A stretch of DNA of 64,000 nucleotides from contig NZ_JAWLVI010000001.1 of the NCBI RefSeq assembly GCF_033100795.1, positions 682,001-746,000 of the forward strand. The letters run 5' to 3'. Positions 28,419-36,130 of this stretch are shown here, in pieces. Source of the stretch: Pseudothioclava sp033100795. GTDB lineage: Bacteria; Pseudomonadota; Alphaproteobacteria; Rhodobacterales; Rhodobacteraceae. The notes below the pieces were generated by a model. It worked only from the letters and a program-made list of their open reading frames with translations. It ran no database searches and was not told where the DNA came from. Within the stretch, counting starts at the first letter, position 1. Each line of letters starts with the position of its first letter. The position numbers were made by a program, and so were the translations under genes.

Positions 28419-28449
28419 GGGAGGTCTCCTTGTTCGGGCAAAGGGTTCT

Positions 28450-28475
28450 GCGGCGGCACCCCCAAGCGCCGCCGC
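28450..28475 (-). repeat. Intercistronic hairpin between flp and cpaB
   Basis: GCGGCGGC (28450-28457) and GCCGCCGC (28468-28475) form an 8-bp GC stem with a 10-base loop, beginning 9 bases past the flp stop on the minus strand. No T-run follows. It probably lowers read-through or stabilises the flp mRNA so that the pilin is made in excess over the assembly proteins. Confidence 0.7.
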
Positions 28476-28484
28476 GAGATCAGG

Positions 28485-28664
28485 TCAGTTCGGCATCACC
28501 GTGCCAGCCGCAGTCATCGAGCCGCCAACTTCGGTCGCCAGAGTATTCAGCGCAGCCGTTCCCAGCGTCACCGCCAAAGCCAGCGCGATCCCGTATTCAA
28601 CGAGCGTGACACCCTCCTCGTCCTTGCGGATGCGCGACAGATTTTTCAGAACAAAGTTTTTCAT
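28485..28664 (-). CDS. flp: Flp family type IVb pilin
   Basis: 59 residues from the ATG at 28664 (MKNFVLKNLSRIRKDEEG). Type IVb prepilin: short basic leader, cleavage expected after Gly18, then VTLVEYGIALALAVTLGTAA with the conserved Glu+5 and Tyr+6 of Flp pilins. It is the major subunit of the Tad pilus and is processed by CpaA. First gene of the pilus operon, with a promoter somewhere in the 313-base gap to the divergent Hint gene. Confidence 0.93.
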   Translation of the reverse strand: MKNFVLKNLSRIRKDEEGVTLVEYGIALALAVTLGTAALNTLATEVGGSMTAAGTVMPN

Positions 28665-28977
28665 AACAGTCTCCACCAGTTGGATGCCGGAGGTCCGGCG
28701 GTTTATCGGGCCCCGCCCCACCACGGGATAACCAGAGCCACCGGAGACAATGTTAGGCGCGAAGTGCAGCCGCGCTCATCCGCCAGACAGGCGAGAAACA
28801 CACCTATAAGTTGCAACTTTTAGGGAAAACCCATGATTTACCGGCCAGCCTCAACACTTTGGAAACCGTGCAGCCGTAGTCTGGCTTGGCCCGCGCAAGC
28901 TGTGAGCGCGGATTTGATGAAGCGAGGCGTCGCTCTGCCGGTTCGGTTGCAGGGCGGGGCGTAATTCTTGGTTTACG
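28665..28977. other. Gap between flp and the Hint-protein gene
   Basis: 313 bases without a gene separate the divergent flp and Hint-protein genes and must hold both promoters. The only strong pattern I see is a perfect 12-bp palindrome AAGTTGCAACTT at 28808-28819 in an AT-richer core, suitable for a regulator dimer. No clear -35/-10 pair or hairpin terminator could be assigned. Confidence 0.5.
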
Positions 28978-30087
28978 ATGGCAACGACGTTCAGCGTCTT
29001 CTCTCTGGGCACGGCGACCAGCATCGACCCGACCGAGGGGGATGCTTTCTCGAACAATGCCTCGGCGCTGGTCGGCGCGACCTTTGGCGCGGCGGGCGAT
29101 CCGCTCGTGAACCATATCCAGACATTTTCGCCGGGCTCTACGGGCTATAGCGCGGGTTCTCCGACCGCCTATGACATCGACAACAACTTCGCCAACGACA
29201 CGTTCTCGATCAACGGCGGCCCGAACCAGACCATGGACGGCGCAGGCGAATACAGCGCCACGATCACCTATGTCGATGGCACGACAGCGACGATTTCGGC
29301 CATCGTGTTTCAGGATACAAACGGCAATCTCTATCTCGCGCCAGAGCTTGACTATAACGCCGACCAGATCGCGCTTGAGGCACAAGGGATCCGCTCGATC
29401 ACCCTCGACTCCCTTCTCGACAATAATTTCGTGGTGCAGGCGGAGCGGTATTCGGCAAGTTTCGCAACCTGTTTCGCATCCGGAACCACCATCCAAACCC
29501 CGCGCGGAGAGGTTCCGATCGACGATCTGCGCGTCGGTGATCTGGTCACGACGCTCGATCACGGAGCGCAGCCGATCCGCTGGATCGGACGGCGCGAGAT
29601 CGGCCTGTCCGAATTGCGCGCGCATCCCCAGCTTTGCCCCGTGCGCATAGGCGCTGGAACCCTTGGTGCGCGGCGCGATCTTCTGGTCTCGCAGCAGCAC
29701 GGGCTGTTGCTGCCCGACGGGCATCTTATGCGCGCCAAACATCTCGCCGCGCGGCCCGGATCAGGGGTGCGGATCGCAAAAGGGTGTCGGCAGGTGAGCT
29801 ATATCCATCTGATGTTCGATGCCCACCAGATAATCTTTGCCGAAGGGGTTGCCGCCGAGTCCTTCTACCCTGGCGTGATGGCGCAGATCATGCTGACCGG
29901 CCCGAATATCGCCGAATTGCGCAGGGTTTTCCCGAAGGTGTTTTCCTATTGGCTGTCGCCGCAGCGGATCAGCACCAATTACGGCGCGCCCGTCCGCCCG
30001 TTCCTGCGTAAACGCGATCTGGAGGCGCTGACAAATGAACGCGGGCCGCCCCTCGCGGCGCGGCCCGTCATCTATCACGATCTATAG
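28978..30087 (+). CDS. Hint-domain (hedgehog/intein-type) secreted protein, short form
   Basis: 369 residues. Residues 1-155 form a beta-rich module (MATTFSVFSLGTATSIDPTE ... NDTFSINGG ... YVDGTTATISAIVFQDTNGN). The Hint domain starts at Cys165 (TCFASGTTIQTPRGEVPIDD), followed by LRVGDLVTTLDHGAQPIRWI and VSQQHGLLLPDG with the conserved His, and ends near YIHLMFDAHQIIFAEG. No Sec signal is visible. Such Rhodobacterales proteins are likely type I-secreted and self-cleaving at the Hint Cys; both are inference. The N-terminal module and Hint domain match the RTX protein at 39435-42185, so the two are paralogues. Confidence 0.85.
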   Translation: MATTFSVFSLGTATSIDPTEGDAFSNNASALVGATFGAAGDPLVNHIQTFSPGSTGYSAGSPTAYDIDNNFANDTFSINGGPNQTMDGAGEYSATITYVDGTTATISAIVFQDTNGNLYLAPELDYNADQIALEAQGIRSITLDSLLDNNFVVQAERYSASFATCFASGTTIQTPRGEVPIDDLRVGDLVTTLDHGAQPIRWIGRREIGLSELRAHPQLCPVRIGAGTLGARRDLLVSQQHGLLLPDGHLMRAKHLAARPGSGVRIAKGCRQVSYIHLMFDAHQIIFAEGVAAESFYPGVMAQIMLTGPNIAELRRVFPKVFSYWLSPQRISTNYGAPVRPFLRKRDLEALTNERGPPLAARPVIYHDL

Positions 30088-30093
30088 CCTGAT

Positions 30094-32004
30094 CTATCCG
30101 GCAACCAGATCGCCCAAATCCTCTTTGCGTGCCTCCTGATAGTGGTCGAAGGCGCTGGTGAACCATGCCGTGCCACGCGTCGCCCCCGCAAGCGCCGAGA
30201 ACAGATCGTCTTCGGCCGCCATCGGCAAGAGCGCCTGAAACACATCCCAGCCCGCCGCGCTCGGGTGGGCCTCAAAGCCCAGAACCTGCCCCTTCATCCC
30301 CGAAACCAGCGGCATCAGCGCCCCCGAGAAGACCGAGGGCACATGGATGTCGATTTTCATGATCGGCTGCAACAGCACGGTGCCGACCTCGGCCAGCGCC
30401 TCGCGGATCGCGTTTTTGCCCGCCGTGCGGAAGGCGTAGTCCGAGCTGTCGACCGAATGGGTCTTGCCGTCTTTCAGCTCGACCGAGACATCGACCACCG
30501 GAAAGCCCAACGGCCCTTCGGCCAGCGCATCGCGCGCACCCGCCTCGACCGAGGGGATATAGTTGCGCGGCACCGCGCCGCCCTTGACGGTCTCGCTAAA
30601 GGCAAAGCCCGAGCCGCGCGCCTCGGGGCGCAGCTCGACCACAACATCGGCAAACTGCCCCGCCCCGCCCGTCTGTTTGCGGTGGCGATGCTGCACTTCG
30701 GTGCCGCGCCGGATGGTTTCGCGCAGCGCGGGCGGCACGCGGGCCTCTTGCACCGCAACCCCGAAATCATCCGCGATTTTCGCCAGCATCCGGCGCAGAT
30801 GCAGCGGGCCTTGCGTCGCCAGAACGGGGTTGCCTGTCTTTTCGTCCTGCGAGACCACAAGCCCCGGGTCAATCTCGGCCAGCCGCTCAATCGCGGTCAG
30901 CAGGCGGCTGTCGTCTTTCTCGTGCTCGGGGGTAATGATCCGCCGATAGGACGACGCGTGGACATGCGCCCAGTCGGGCAGCGCCGCCGCCTCGCCCGCA
31001 AAGGCGCGCCCCGCCGAGAGGTGATCGGATTTGACCGCCAGCCCAAGCTGCCCCGGCTCCAGCGTGCCAAGCGCCGTTTTCGCATCCAGATCGGTGATCG
31101 AACCGACATTGCCACCGCCAAGCTCTTTGCCGCCCGCGACTACTCCGCCGACCGCACGCAGAAGCACGATCTTGCCAAGGTGTTTGACCACATCGGCCAG
31201 CGCGCCAATGGCGATTGCACTGCCCGCCAGACGTTCGCCCGCAACCTCGACCGCGGGCGCATCGTGGCGCAGCGACTTCATCAGTCGGGTGATGCCGTGC
31301 CGTTCCTCGGCCGAGCCCATGAAACAGGCCACAAGATCATGGTGGTGCATGGTTTTCGAGGCGATGTCGTAGATCTCCTCGACCATCGGCTGTTTGTCCT
31401 CGATCAGCTCTTCCATCAGCGTATCGTCGAAATCAGCATAGCTTTCAAGGAGTTCCGCGCGCGCTTCTTCCTCGCGGTCTTTCACGCTGGCAGGCATTTC
31501 GATCAGTGTCGAATGTTTACCATCCTCGAACTTCCACGCGCGTTCTGACACCAGATCAACAAAACCGACAATCGTGTCGCCCTCGCGGATCGGCACCTCG
31601 CGCAGCACGATATGGTGGCGCGAATAGGCTTGCAGCGCCGAGACCACCTCGGAGATGCGGCTTTGCGGCGCGTCGATGCGGTTGATGAAGATAATGCTGG
31701 GCACGCCCGCCTCTTCGACCATGCGCATATAGGGCGCGGCCAGCACCGCCGCATCGGCATCCGCAGGCACGCAGATCACCGCAATATCCGAGGCCGCCAG
31801 CGCAGGCCCGACGGGCGCAAGGTTCTCGGCCCCGCCCGCGATGTCGATCGCGGCCCAAGGCTCCCCCATGAAATCAAAGCTCTGCACCGAGGCCACACCG
31901 GGAACCGCAAGCGCCTTTCCCGGCGCCCCATCCAGCCCGACCAAAGCCTCGACAAGTTTGGTTTTTCCCGAGTTCGACGGGCCGAGGACGGTGAAGACTC
32001 GCAT
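30094..32004 (-). CDS. EF-G-like translational GTPase with degenerate G motifs
   Basis: 636 residues, shorter than housekeeping EF-G (about 700). P-loop GPSNSGKT at 8-15. The G3 motif reads DIAGG (54-58) where EF-G has DTPGH, so the catalytic His is missing; G4 is NRID (108-111) instead of NKxD. The C-terminal half has EF-G domains III to V (RRGTEVQHRHRKQTGGAGQF, VELKDGKTHSVDSSDYAF, MKIDIHVPSVFSGALMPLVS). It is probably a second EF-G, of the kind often annotated fusA2 in alphaproteobacteria, acting on ribosomes under special conditions. Its stop lies 7 bases from the convergent Hint gene. Confidence 0.82.
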   Translation of the reverse strand: MRVFTVLGPSNSGKTKLVEALVGLDGAPGKALAVPGVASVQSFDFMGEPWAAIDIAGGAENLAPVGPALAASDIAVICVPADADAAVLAAPYMRMVEEAGVPSIIFINRIDAPQSRISEVVSALQAYSRHHIVLREVPIREGDTIVGFVDLVSERAWKFEDGKHSTLIEMPASVKDREEEARAELLESYADFDDTLMEELIEDKQPMVEEIYDIASKTMHHHDLVACFMGSAEERHGITRLMKSLRHDAPAVEVAGERLAGSAIAIGALADVVKHLGKIVLLRAVGGVVAGGKELGGGNVGSITDLDAKTALGTLEPGQLGLAVKSDHLSAGRAFAGEAAALPDWAHVHASSYRRIITPEHEKDDSRLLTAIERLAEIDPGLVVSQDEKTGNPVLATQGPLHLRRMLAKIADDFGVAVQEARVPPALRETIRRGTEVQHRHRKQTGGAGQFADVVVELRPEARGSGFAFSETVKGGAVPRNYIPSVEAGARDALAEGPLGFPVVDVSVELKDGKTHSVDSSDYAFRTAGKNAIREALAEVGTVLLQPIMKIDIHVPSVFSGALMPLVSGMKGQVLGFEAHPSAAGWDVFQALLPMAAEDDLFSALAGATRGTAWFTSAFDHYQEARKEDLGDLVAG

Positions 32005-32161
32005 GGCAGTTCTCCTTCGCTATGTCGCAAGAACCTTAGCCCGCGCGCGCGAAATAACATTGAGCGAAGTCAAACTCACCCGCGCGGCATCATCGACATT
32101 GCGGATGCGCATTTGATAAAGGTCAATGTTTTGCGTCCCGCGCGCTGCTAGCAGAGGAACC

Positions 32162-32653
32162 ATGAACACCGCATCGAAACCCGCATCACAGGCTGCCGCG
32201 CCCCTCAAGGGCCGAAGCCCCGCGCTATTGCGCGGCGTGTTTGCGTGGATCGCTGCGATGTTCTCGGCGCGCAGCCTGGCGATTACCGCCATGCTGTTCC
32301 AGATTTTGCTGGCCACCGACCACCTTGGCGCCACCGCCGCCCGAAGCATCGGACGCGGCGAGGCTGAGGCGCGCCTTGGCCTTTTGCAGATCTGTACCGG
32401 AGAAGGTGTCATCTGGGTCACCCCCGATGGCCGCCCGGTGCAAGCGCCCACCGAACCGGCCACCAGCAAGACCGCCTCTTGCGCGGTCTGCTCCTCGGCC
32501 AGTGTTTGCAGCTTCGATGACCCCTCAGAGGTTTCGGTCGCCCTTGCTGCCGCCCCTGTGATCGTGCCGGTCGCATATGCCCTCGTCGATCAGCACATTC
32601 CCGCACAGGCCCGCAGTATCAGACCGGAAATCCGCGGCCCTCCCCTCGCCTGA
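32162..32653 (+). CDS. DUF2946-like membrane/periplasmic protein
   Basis: 163 residues from the ATG at 32162; an upstream start at 32126 is less likely. One hydrophobic segment (SLAITAMLFQILLATDHLGA, about 38-57) is followed by a periplasmic part with Cys107-x2-Cys110 (SCAVCSSASVCSF) and a second hydrophobic stretch. DUF2946 proteins share the C-x2-C-S/SA pattern and are often encoded near copper-handling genes. Position 120 bases before the NosL-like gene supports that link, but the function is unknown. Confidence 0.6.
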   Translation: MNTASKPASQAAAPLKGRSPALLRGVFAWIAAMFSARSLAITAMLFQILLATDHLGATAARSIGRGEAEARLGLLQICTGEGVIWVTPDGRPVQAPTEPATSKTASCAVCSSASVCSFDDPSEVSVALAAAPVIVPVAYALVDQHIPAQARSIRPEIRGPPLA

Positions 32654-32772
32654 TCCGCGTCCCTTGCGGTAGCGTTTCCCAACGCTCTCCGCTGATTTCC
32701 AAACAAAACCCGAAACTTACCCCTCGCCCGAGGCTGCGTTCCCGCGTGGCCCGCGTGAGATGGAGGAATACC

Positions 32773-33381
32773 ATGAAACGTCGTGATTTTCTGCTGACCA
32801 CCTCGACCGGCCTTGCCTTTGCCGCCACCGGCGCACTGGCCGAAACCGCCATGAAACCGCTCAGCCCGATGCAATGGACCGATGAAAACGGCCTGACGCG
32901 GTTTCTGAAAACCGATACCGATCCGCTGAACGGCGAGTTCGAGAAATACCCGCGCTGCCCCTACTGCGGCATGATGCGCCAGATGTTCAGCCACAGCCGC
33001 CACCTGATCGTTTATGCAAACGACACGGTGGACGGCACCTGCTCGCTGCATTGCGCGGCGATCTCGCTGTCGCTGAACATGGATCAGGGGCCGGTCAAGA
33101 TTTACGCGGGCGACGCAGGCGCAGACGGCGATATGAAGCCGCTTGGTGACGCGCTGGCGATGACCTATGTCGTCGATCCCGACAAGATGGGCACGATGAC
33201 GGCGGTGTCGAAATTCGCCTTTACCGATGCCGAAAAGGCCAAGGCTGCGGCGGGTCCGAATGCGAAACTCGTGTCTTTCGACGAGGCGCTGACGCTGGCC
33301 TATGCCGATATGGCAAAAGACACGATCGCTATTCGCAAACGCCGTGGCGAAAAGCGCGCAGCCGCGAAGAAAGCGCAATAA
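32773..33381 (+). CDS. NosL-like Tat-exported protein (CPYCGM)
   Basis: 202 residues from the ATG at 32773, with GGAGGAAT upstream. A Tat-like leader is visible (MKRRDFLLTTSTGLAFAAT). The mature part has the NosL metal motif Cys62-Pro-Tyr-Cys65-Gly-Met, then HSRHLIVYANDTVDGTC and a second Cys pair region (DGTCSLHCAA). NosL is a Cu(I)-binding lipoprotein needed for nitrous oxide reductase; no lipobox is seen here. A lysine-rich tail (RKRRGEKRAAAKKAQ) is unusual. Second gene of the cluster. Confidence 0.78.
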   Translation: MKRRDFLLTTSTGLAFAATGALAETAMKPLSPMQWTDENGLTRFLKTDTDPLNGEFEKYPRCPYCGMMRQMFSHSRHLIVYANDTVDGTCSLHCAAISLSLNMDQGPVKIYAGDAGADGDMKPLGDALAMTYVVDPDKMGTMTAVSKFAFTDAEKAKAAAGPNAKLVSFDEALTLAYADMAKDTIAIRKRRGEKRAAAKKAQ

Positions 33382-33390
33382 CCCTTTGTC

Positions 33391-33416
33391 GGGCTGGCGT
33401 TTTCGGGCGCCAGCCC
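33391..33416 (+). repeat. Intercistronic hairpin between the two NosL-like genes
   Basis: GGGCTGGCG and CGCCAGCCC form a perfect 9-bp stem with an 8-base loop (TTTTCGGG), 10 bases after the stop of the first NosL-like gene. It is followed by GCCTAGCGG, not a T-run, so it is more likely an mRNA-protecting hairpin than a strict terminator. Confidence 0.7.
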
Positions 33417-33438
33417 GCCTAGCGGAAAGGATACCCTC

Positions 33439-33969
33439 ATGTGCAATCACCACCCATCGCGGCGCCGGGCTTTGGGCCTTCTGGCGGGCGTCTCTGCCGC
33501 CAGCATGATGCTGCCTGCCCGCGCGCGCGCCACGGATGCGCCGCGCATCGACCTGCCCGAACCGGCGCCCGGCAACATTTGCCCCGTCTGCGGCATGTTT
33601 GTCGCGAAATACCCCGAATGGATCGCCACCGTCGCCTTTGACGACGGATCAGCGGATCACTTTGACGGCGCCAAGGATTTCTTCAAATACCTCAATGACA
33701 TGCCGAAATACGCACAAGGCCGCACCGCCGCGCAGATCACCGGCATGGGCGTGACCGATTACTACGGGATCGAGCGGATCGAGGCGACAGCCGCGCTATA
33801 CGCGGTGGGGTCGGATGTGCTTGGCCCGATGGGGCACGAACTTGTGCCGCTTCTGAACGAGGCCGACGCCGAGGAATACATGCGCGACCATAAGGGCAAG
33901 GCTCTGCTGACCTTTGCCGAGGTCACACCCGCGCTTTTGGCCAATCTCGATCAGGGGCGCTTTGAATGA
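33439..33969 (+). CDS. NosL-family Tat-exported copper-binding protein
   Basis: 176 residues with a twin-arginine leader (HPSRRRALGLLAGVSAASMM). The NosL signature follows: Cys48-Pro-Val-Cys51-Gly-Met (ICPVCGMFVAKYPEWIATV), then the NosL core DGSADHFDGAKDFFKYLND and MGVTDYYGIERIEATAALYA, with GPMGHELVPL near the end. This is closer to classical NosL than its neighbour. In the family the Cys/Met residues bind Cu(I). No nosZ, nosD, nosF or nosY-like gene lies in the window, so a role outside N2O reductase is likely. Overlaps the next gene (ATGA). Confidence 0.85.
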   Translation: MCNHHPSRRRALGLLAGVSAASMMLPARARATDAPRIDLPEPAPGNICPVCGMFVAKYPEWIATVAFDDGSADHFDGAKDFFKYLNDMPKYAQGRTAAQITGMGVTDYYGIERIEATAALYAVGSDVLGPMGHELVPLLNEADAEEYMRDHKGKALLTFAEVTPALLANLDQGRFE

Positions 33970-34301
33970 CGCCCGCCCGCCCCAGCACTCCTGTTTTCAT
34001 CGCCCTTGCGCTTTTGGCGGGCGTGCTGGCGCTTGAGCTGACCCATGCCACCCTGACGCGGCGCGCGGATGCGGCGCGGCTTGCGCAAGAGGCCGACATC
34101 ACCCGCGCGCTTGGCCTGACCGACATCGCGCTTTTCACCGAGGCGCGCTACACCCGCCACCCCTCGCTGGCGGACCTGAACACGCCGTTTCAGGACCATC
34201 CGGCGGGGTTCGACCACTTCCCTTCGGGCACGCTGATGCCGCGCCCCGACATTCCGCCGCAGACCGCGCTTGGTCTTACGCCGGAGGAGATCTCCAGATG
34301 A
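33966..34301 (+). CDS. Small membrane-anchored protein of the NosL cluster
   Basis: 111 residues, not a family I recognise. One N-terminal membrane segment (VFIALALLAGVLALELTHA, about 10-28), then a soluble part with His65, His78 and His84 (RYTRHPSLAD, QDHPAGFDHFPSG) and a Pro-rich tail. The topology suggests a periplasmic domain. It overlaps the NosL gene before it and the permease gene after it by 4 bases, so it is translationally coupled. The spaced His residues could bind metal, by inference only. Confidence 0.65.
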   Translation: MTPARPSTPVFIALALLAGVLALELTHATLTRRADAARLAQEADITRALGLTDIALFTEARYTRHPSLADLNTPFQDHPAGFDHFPSGTLMPRPDIPPQTALGLTPEEISR

Positions 34302-35440
34302 ATAGCTGGTGGAACCGCCAACGCTCTCTTGCCGATTACACGCTGTCTGCACTGGCACGGCGCAAAGGTAAAAACGTAGCCCTGATCGTGGTTTACGCGC
34401 TGGTCGTGTTCCTGCTGGCCTCGGTGATGTTCTTCTCGACCGCGATGCGCAACGAGGCCGCGCTGGTCCTGAAAGACGCGCCCGAACTGACGGTGCAACG
34501 CCTGATCCTTGGCCGCCAGGACCTAATCGGCGCCGAAACGGTGGACACCATCGCCGCGATCCGCGGCGTTCGCGGCGCGCACGGGCGGCTTTGGGGCTAT
34601 TACTACGACCGGGTGAGCGGCGCGAATTACACCGTGATGGTCCCAAACGACCCCGAGCTGGTCCCGCCGCCCCGCCATGTCATTCTGGGCGAGGGTATCC
34701 CGCGCGCGCGGGGCTTCACCTTCGAGGGCGCCGCACTGTTTCTGTCGCGCTTTGTGGGTGATTTACAGCGTTTCGATGTGGCGCGCACCTTCGGCACGGA
34801 CTCGGCTCTGATGACGGCGGATCTGATGCTGATGAACGAGGCCGATTTCCGCGACTTCTTCGGCATCGAAGAGGGGCTTTACACCGATGTCGTCGCCACG
34901 ATCCGTAACCCGAACGAGGTGGCCAAGATCGTCGAGAAAGCAGGCCGCGACCTTCCCGAGATGCGCTTTGTCTCGCGCGATGACATCCTGCGCACCTATC
35001 AGAAACTGTTCGACTGGCGTGAGGGGCTGCTGGCGGCACTGACCGGGATTTCCATCCTCGCATTCGCGATTTTCGCCGCCGAGAAAGCCTCGGGGCTGTC
35101 TGCCGAAGAGGCGCGCGAAATCGGCATCCTGAAGGCAATCGGCTGGGACACGCGCGATGTGATTTCGATGAAGCTTTGGGAAGGATTACTGGTGTCAGTC
35201 GGCGCATTTTTATTCGGAACAACAGCGGCTTACACTCATGTCTTCATCTTTGGAGGCAAGCTGTTCGCCCCCGTCTTGCAAGGCTGGGCCGTGATCTACC
35301 CCGAGTTCCGCCTGACGCCACATATCGACGCGCTACAGCTTGTCTCGCTCGCCCTTTTGACCGTTGTGCCCTATGTCGCCGCGACCCTTGTGCCGATCTG
35401 GCGCGCGGCCTCGGCCGACCCTGACGCCATCATGCGCTGA
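34298..35440 (+). CDS. FtsX-type ABC permease of the NosL cluster
   Basis: 380 residues. One membrane segment (ALIVVYALVVFLLASVMFFS, about 28-48), a large periplasmic domain (about 50-235), then three C-terminal segments beginning LLAALTGISILAFAIFAAEK. This is the MacB/LolE/FtsX plan. The cytoplasmic coupling stretch AEEAREIGILKAIGWDTRDV is clear. It differs from the ABC-2 fold of NosY, so it is not a nos permease. The following ATPase gene is 9 bases away. It may extract, move or remodel a periplasmic or membrane partner such as the NosL-like proteins. Confidence 0.85.
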   Translation: MNSWWNRQRSLADYTLSALARRKGKNVALIVVYALVVFLLASVMFFSTAMRNEAALVLKDAPELTVQRLILGRQDLIGAETVDTIAAIRGVRGAHGRLWGYYYDRVSGANYTVMVPNDPELVPPPRHVILGEGIPRARGFTFEGAALFLSRFVGDLQRFDVARTFGTDSALMTADLMLMNEADFRDFFGIEEGLYTDVVATIRNPNEVAKIVEKAGRDLPEMRFVSRDDILRTYQKLFDWREGLLAALTGISILAFAIFAAEKASGLSAEEAREIGILKAIGWDTRDVISMKLWEGLLVSVGAFLFGTTAAYTHVFIFGGKLFAPVLQGWAVIYPEFRLTPHIDALQLVSLALLTVVPYVAATLVPIWRAASADPDAIMR

Positions 35441-35449
35441 GGTGCCAAG

Positions 35450-36130
35450 ATGATTACCCTGAACGCCGTCACCAAGCATTATAACGAGGGCCGCCCGAAC
35501 GAGGTGCAGGCGCTGCGCGGCATTGATCTGAGCATCGCGAAAAACGAAATCACCGTGCTGAAAGGGCCAAGCGGATCTGGCAAAACCACGCTTTTGTCGA
35601 TTATCGGCTGCATGGCGCGCCCGACCTCGGGGCGCGTGTTCCTGAACGGCGAGGCCGTGTCCGGCCTGCCCGAGCGGTTCCAGACAGAACTGCGCCGCAC
35701 CAGTTTCGGCTTTGTTTTTCAGCGCTTTAACCTGATCCGCGGGCTGAGTGTGCTGGAAAATGTCATGCTGCCCGCCGCCCCCTTGGGCGAGCCGAACACG
35801 CAGGTCCGCGCCCGCGCGATGGAGCGGCTGGCCTCGCTCGATCTGGGCGACAAGGCGCTTATGCCGGTCGAGCATCTGTCGGGCGGCGAAACCCAACGCG
35901 CTGCGATTGCCCGCGCCCTGATCAACGACGCACCGATCCTGATTGCGGACGAACCGACGGCGAACCTTGATACCGCGCTGGCAGACCGGTTTTTGGGCTT
36001 GCTCGGGCAGTTGCGCGCCGAGGGCCGGACCATCGTGATGACGTCGCATGACCCGCGCATCTGGGCGGCCGAGGCCGTAGACACCGTTATCGAGATGCGC
36101 GACGGGCAGCTTGCCGGGGCGCAGTCATGA
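35450..36130 (+). CDS. LolD/MacB-type ABC ATPase of the NosL cluster
   Basis: 226 residues from the ATG at 35450, with GAGGTG upstream. Walker A GPSGSGKTTLLSIIG (about 38), a Q-loop in SFGFVFQRFNLIRGLSVLEN, signature HLSGGETQRAAIARAL, Walker B ILIADEPTANLDTALA, switch His in VMTSHDPRI. The sequence is of the LolD/FtsE/MacB branch that pairs with FtsX-type permeases, matching the gene before it. It overlaps the next membrane-protein gene by 4 bases. Confidence 0.92.
   Translation: MITLNAVTKHYNEGRPNEVQALRGIDLSIAKNEITVLKGPSGSGKTTLLSIIGCMARPTSGRVFLNGEAVSGLPERFQTELRRTSFGFVFQRFNLIRGLSVLENVMLPAAPLGEPNTQVRARAMERLASLDLGDKALMPVEHLSGGETQRAAIARALINDAPILIADEPTANLDTALADRFLGLLGQLRAEGRTIVMTSHDPRIWAAEAVDTVIEMRDGQLAGAQS

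Noticed and set aside
28804..29742. A 312-residue minus-strand frame opposite the short Hint gene
   Set aside because: The plus-strand product aligns clearly with the RTX-Hint paralogue; the minus frame is its shadow.
33439..33969. A nos operon remnant
   Set aside because: No nosZ, nosR, nosD, nosF or nosY homologue is adjacent, and the ABC permease is of FtsX type. A separate system is more likely.
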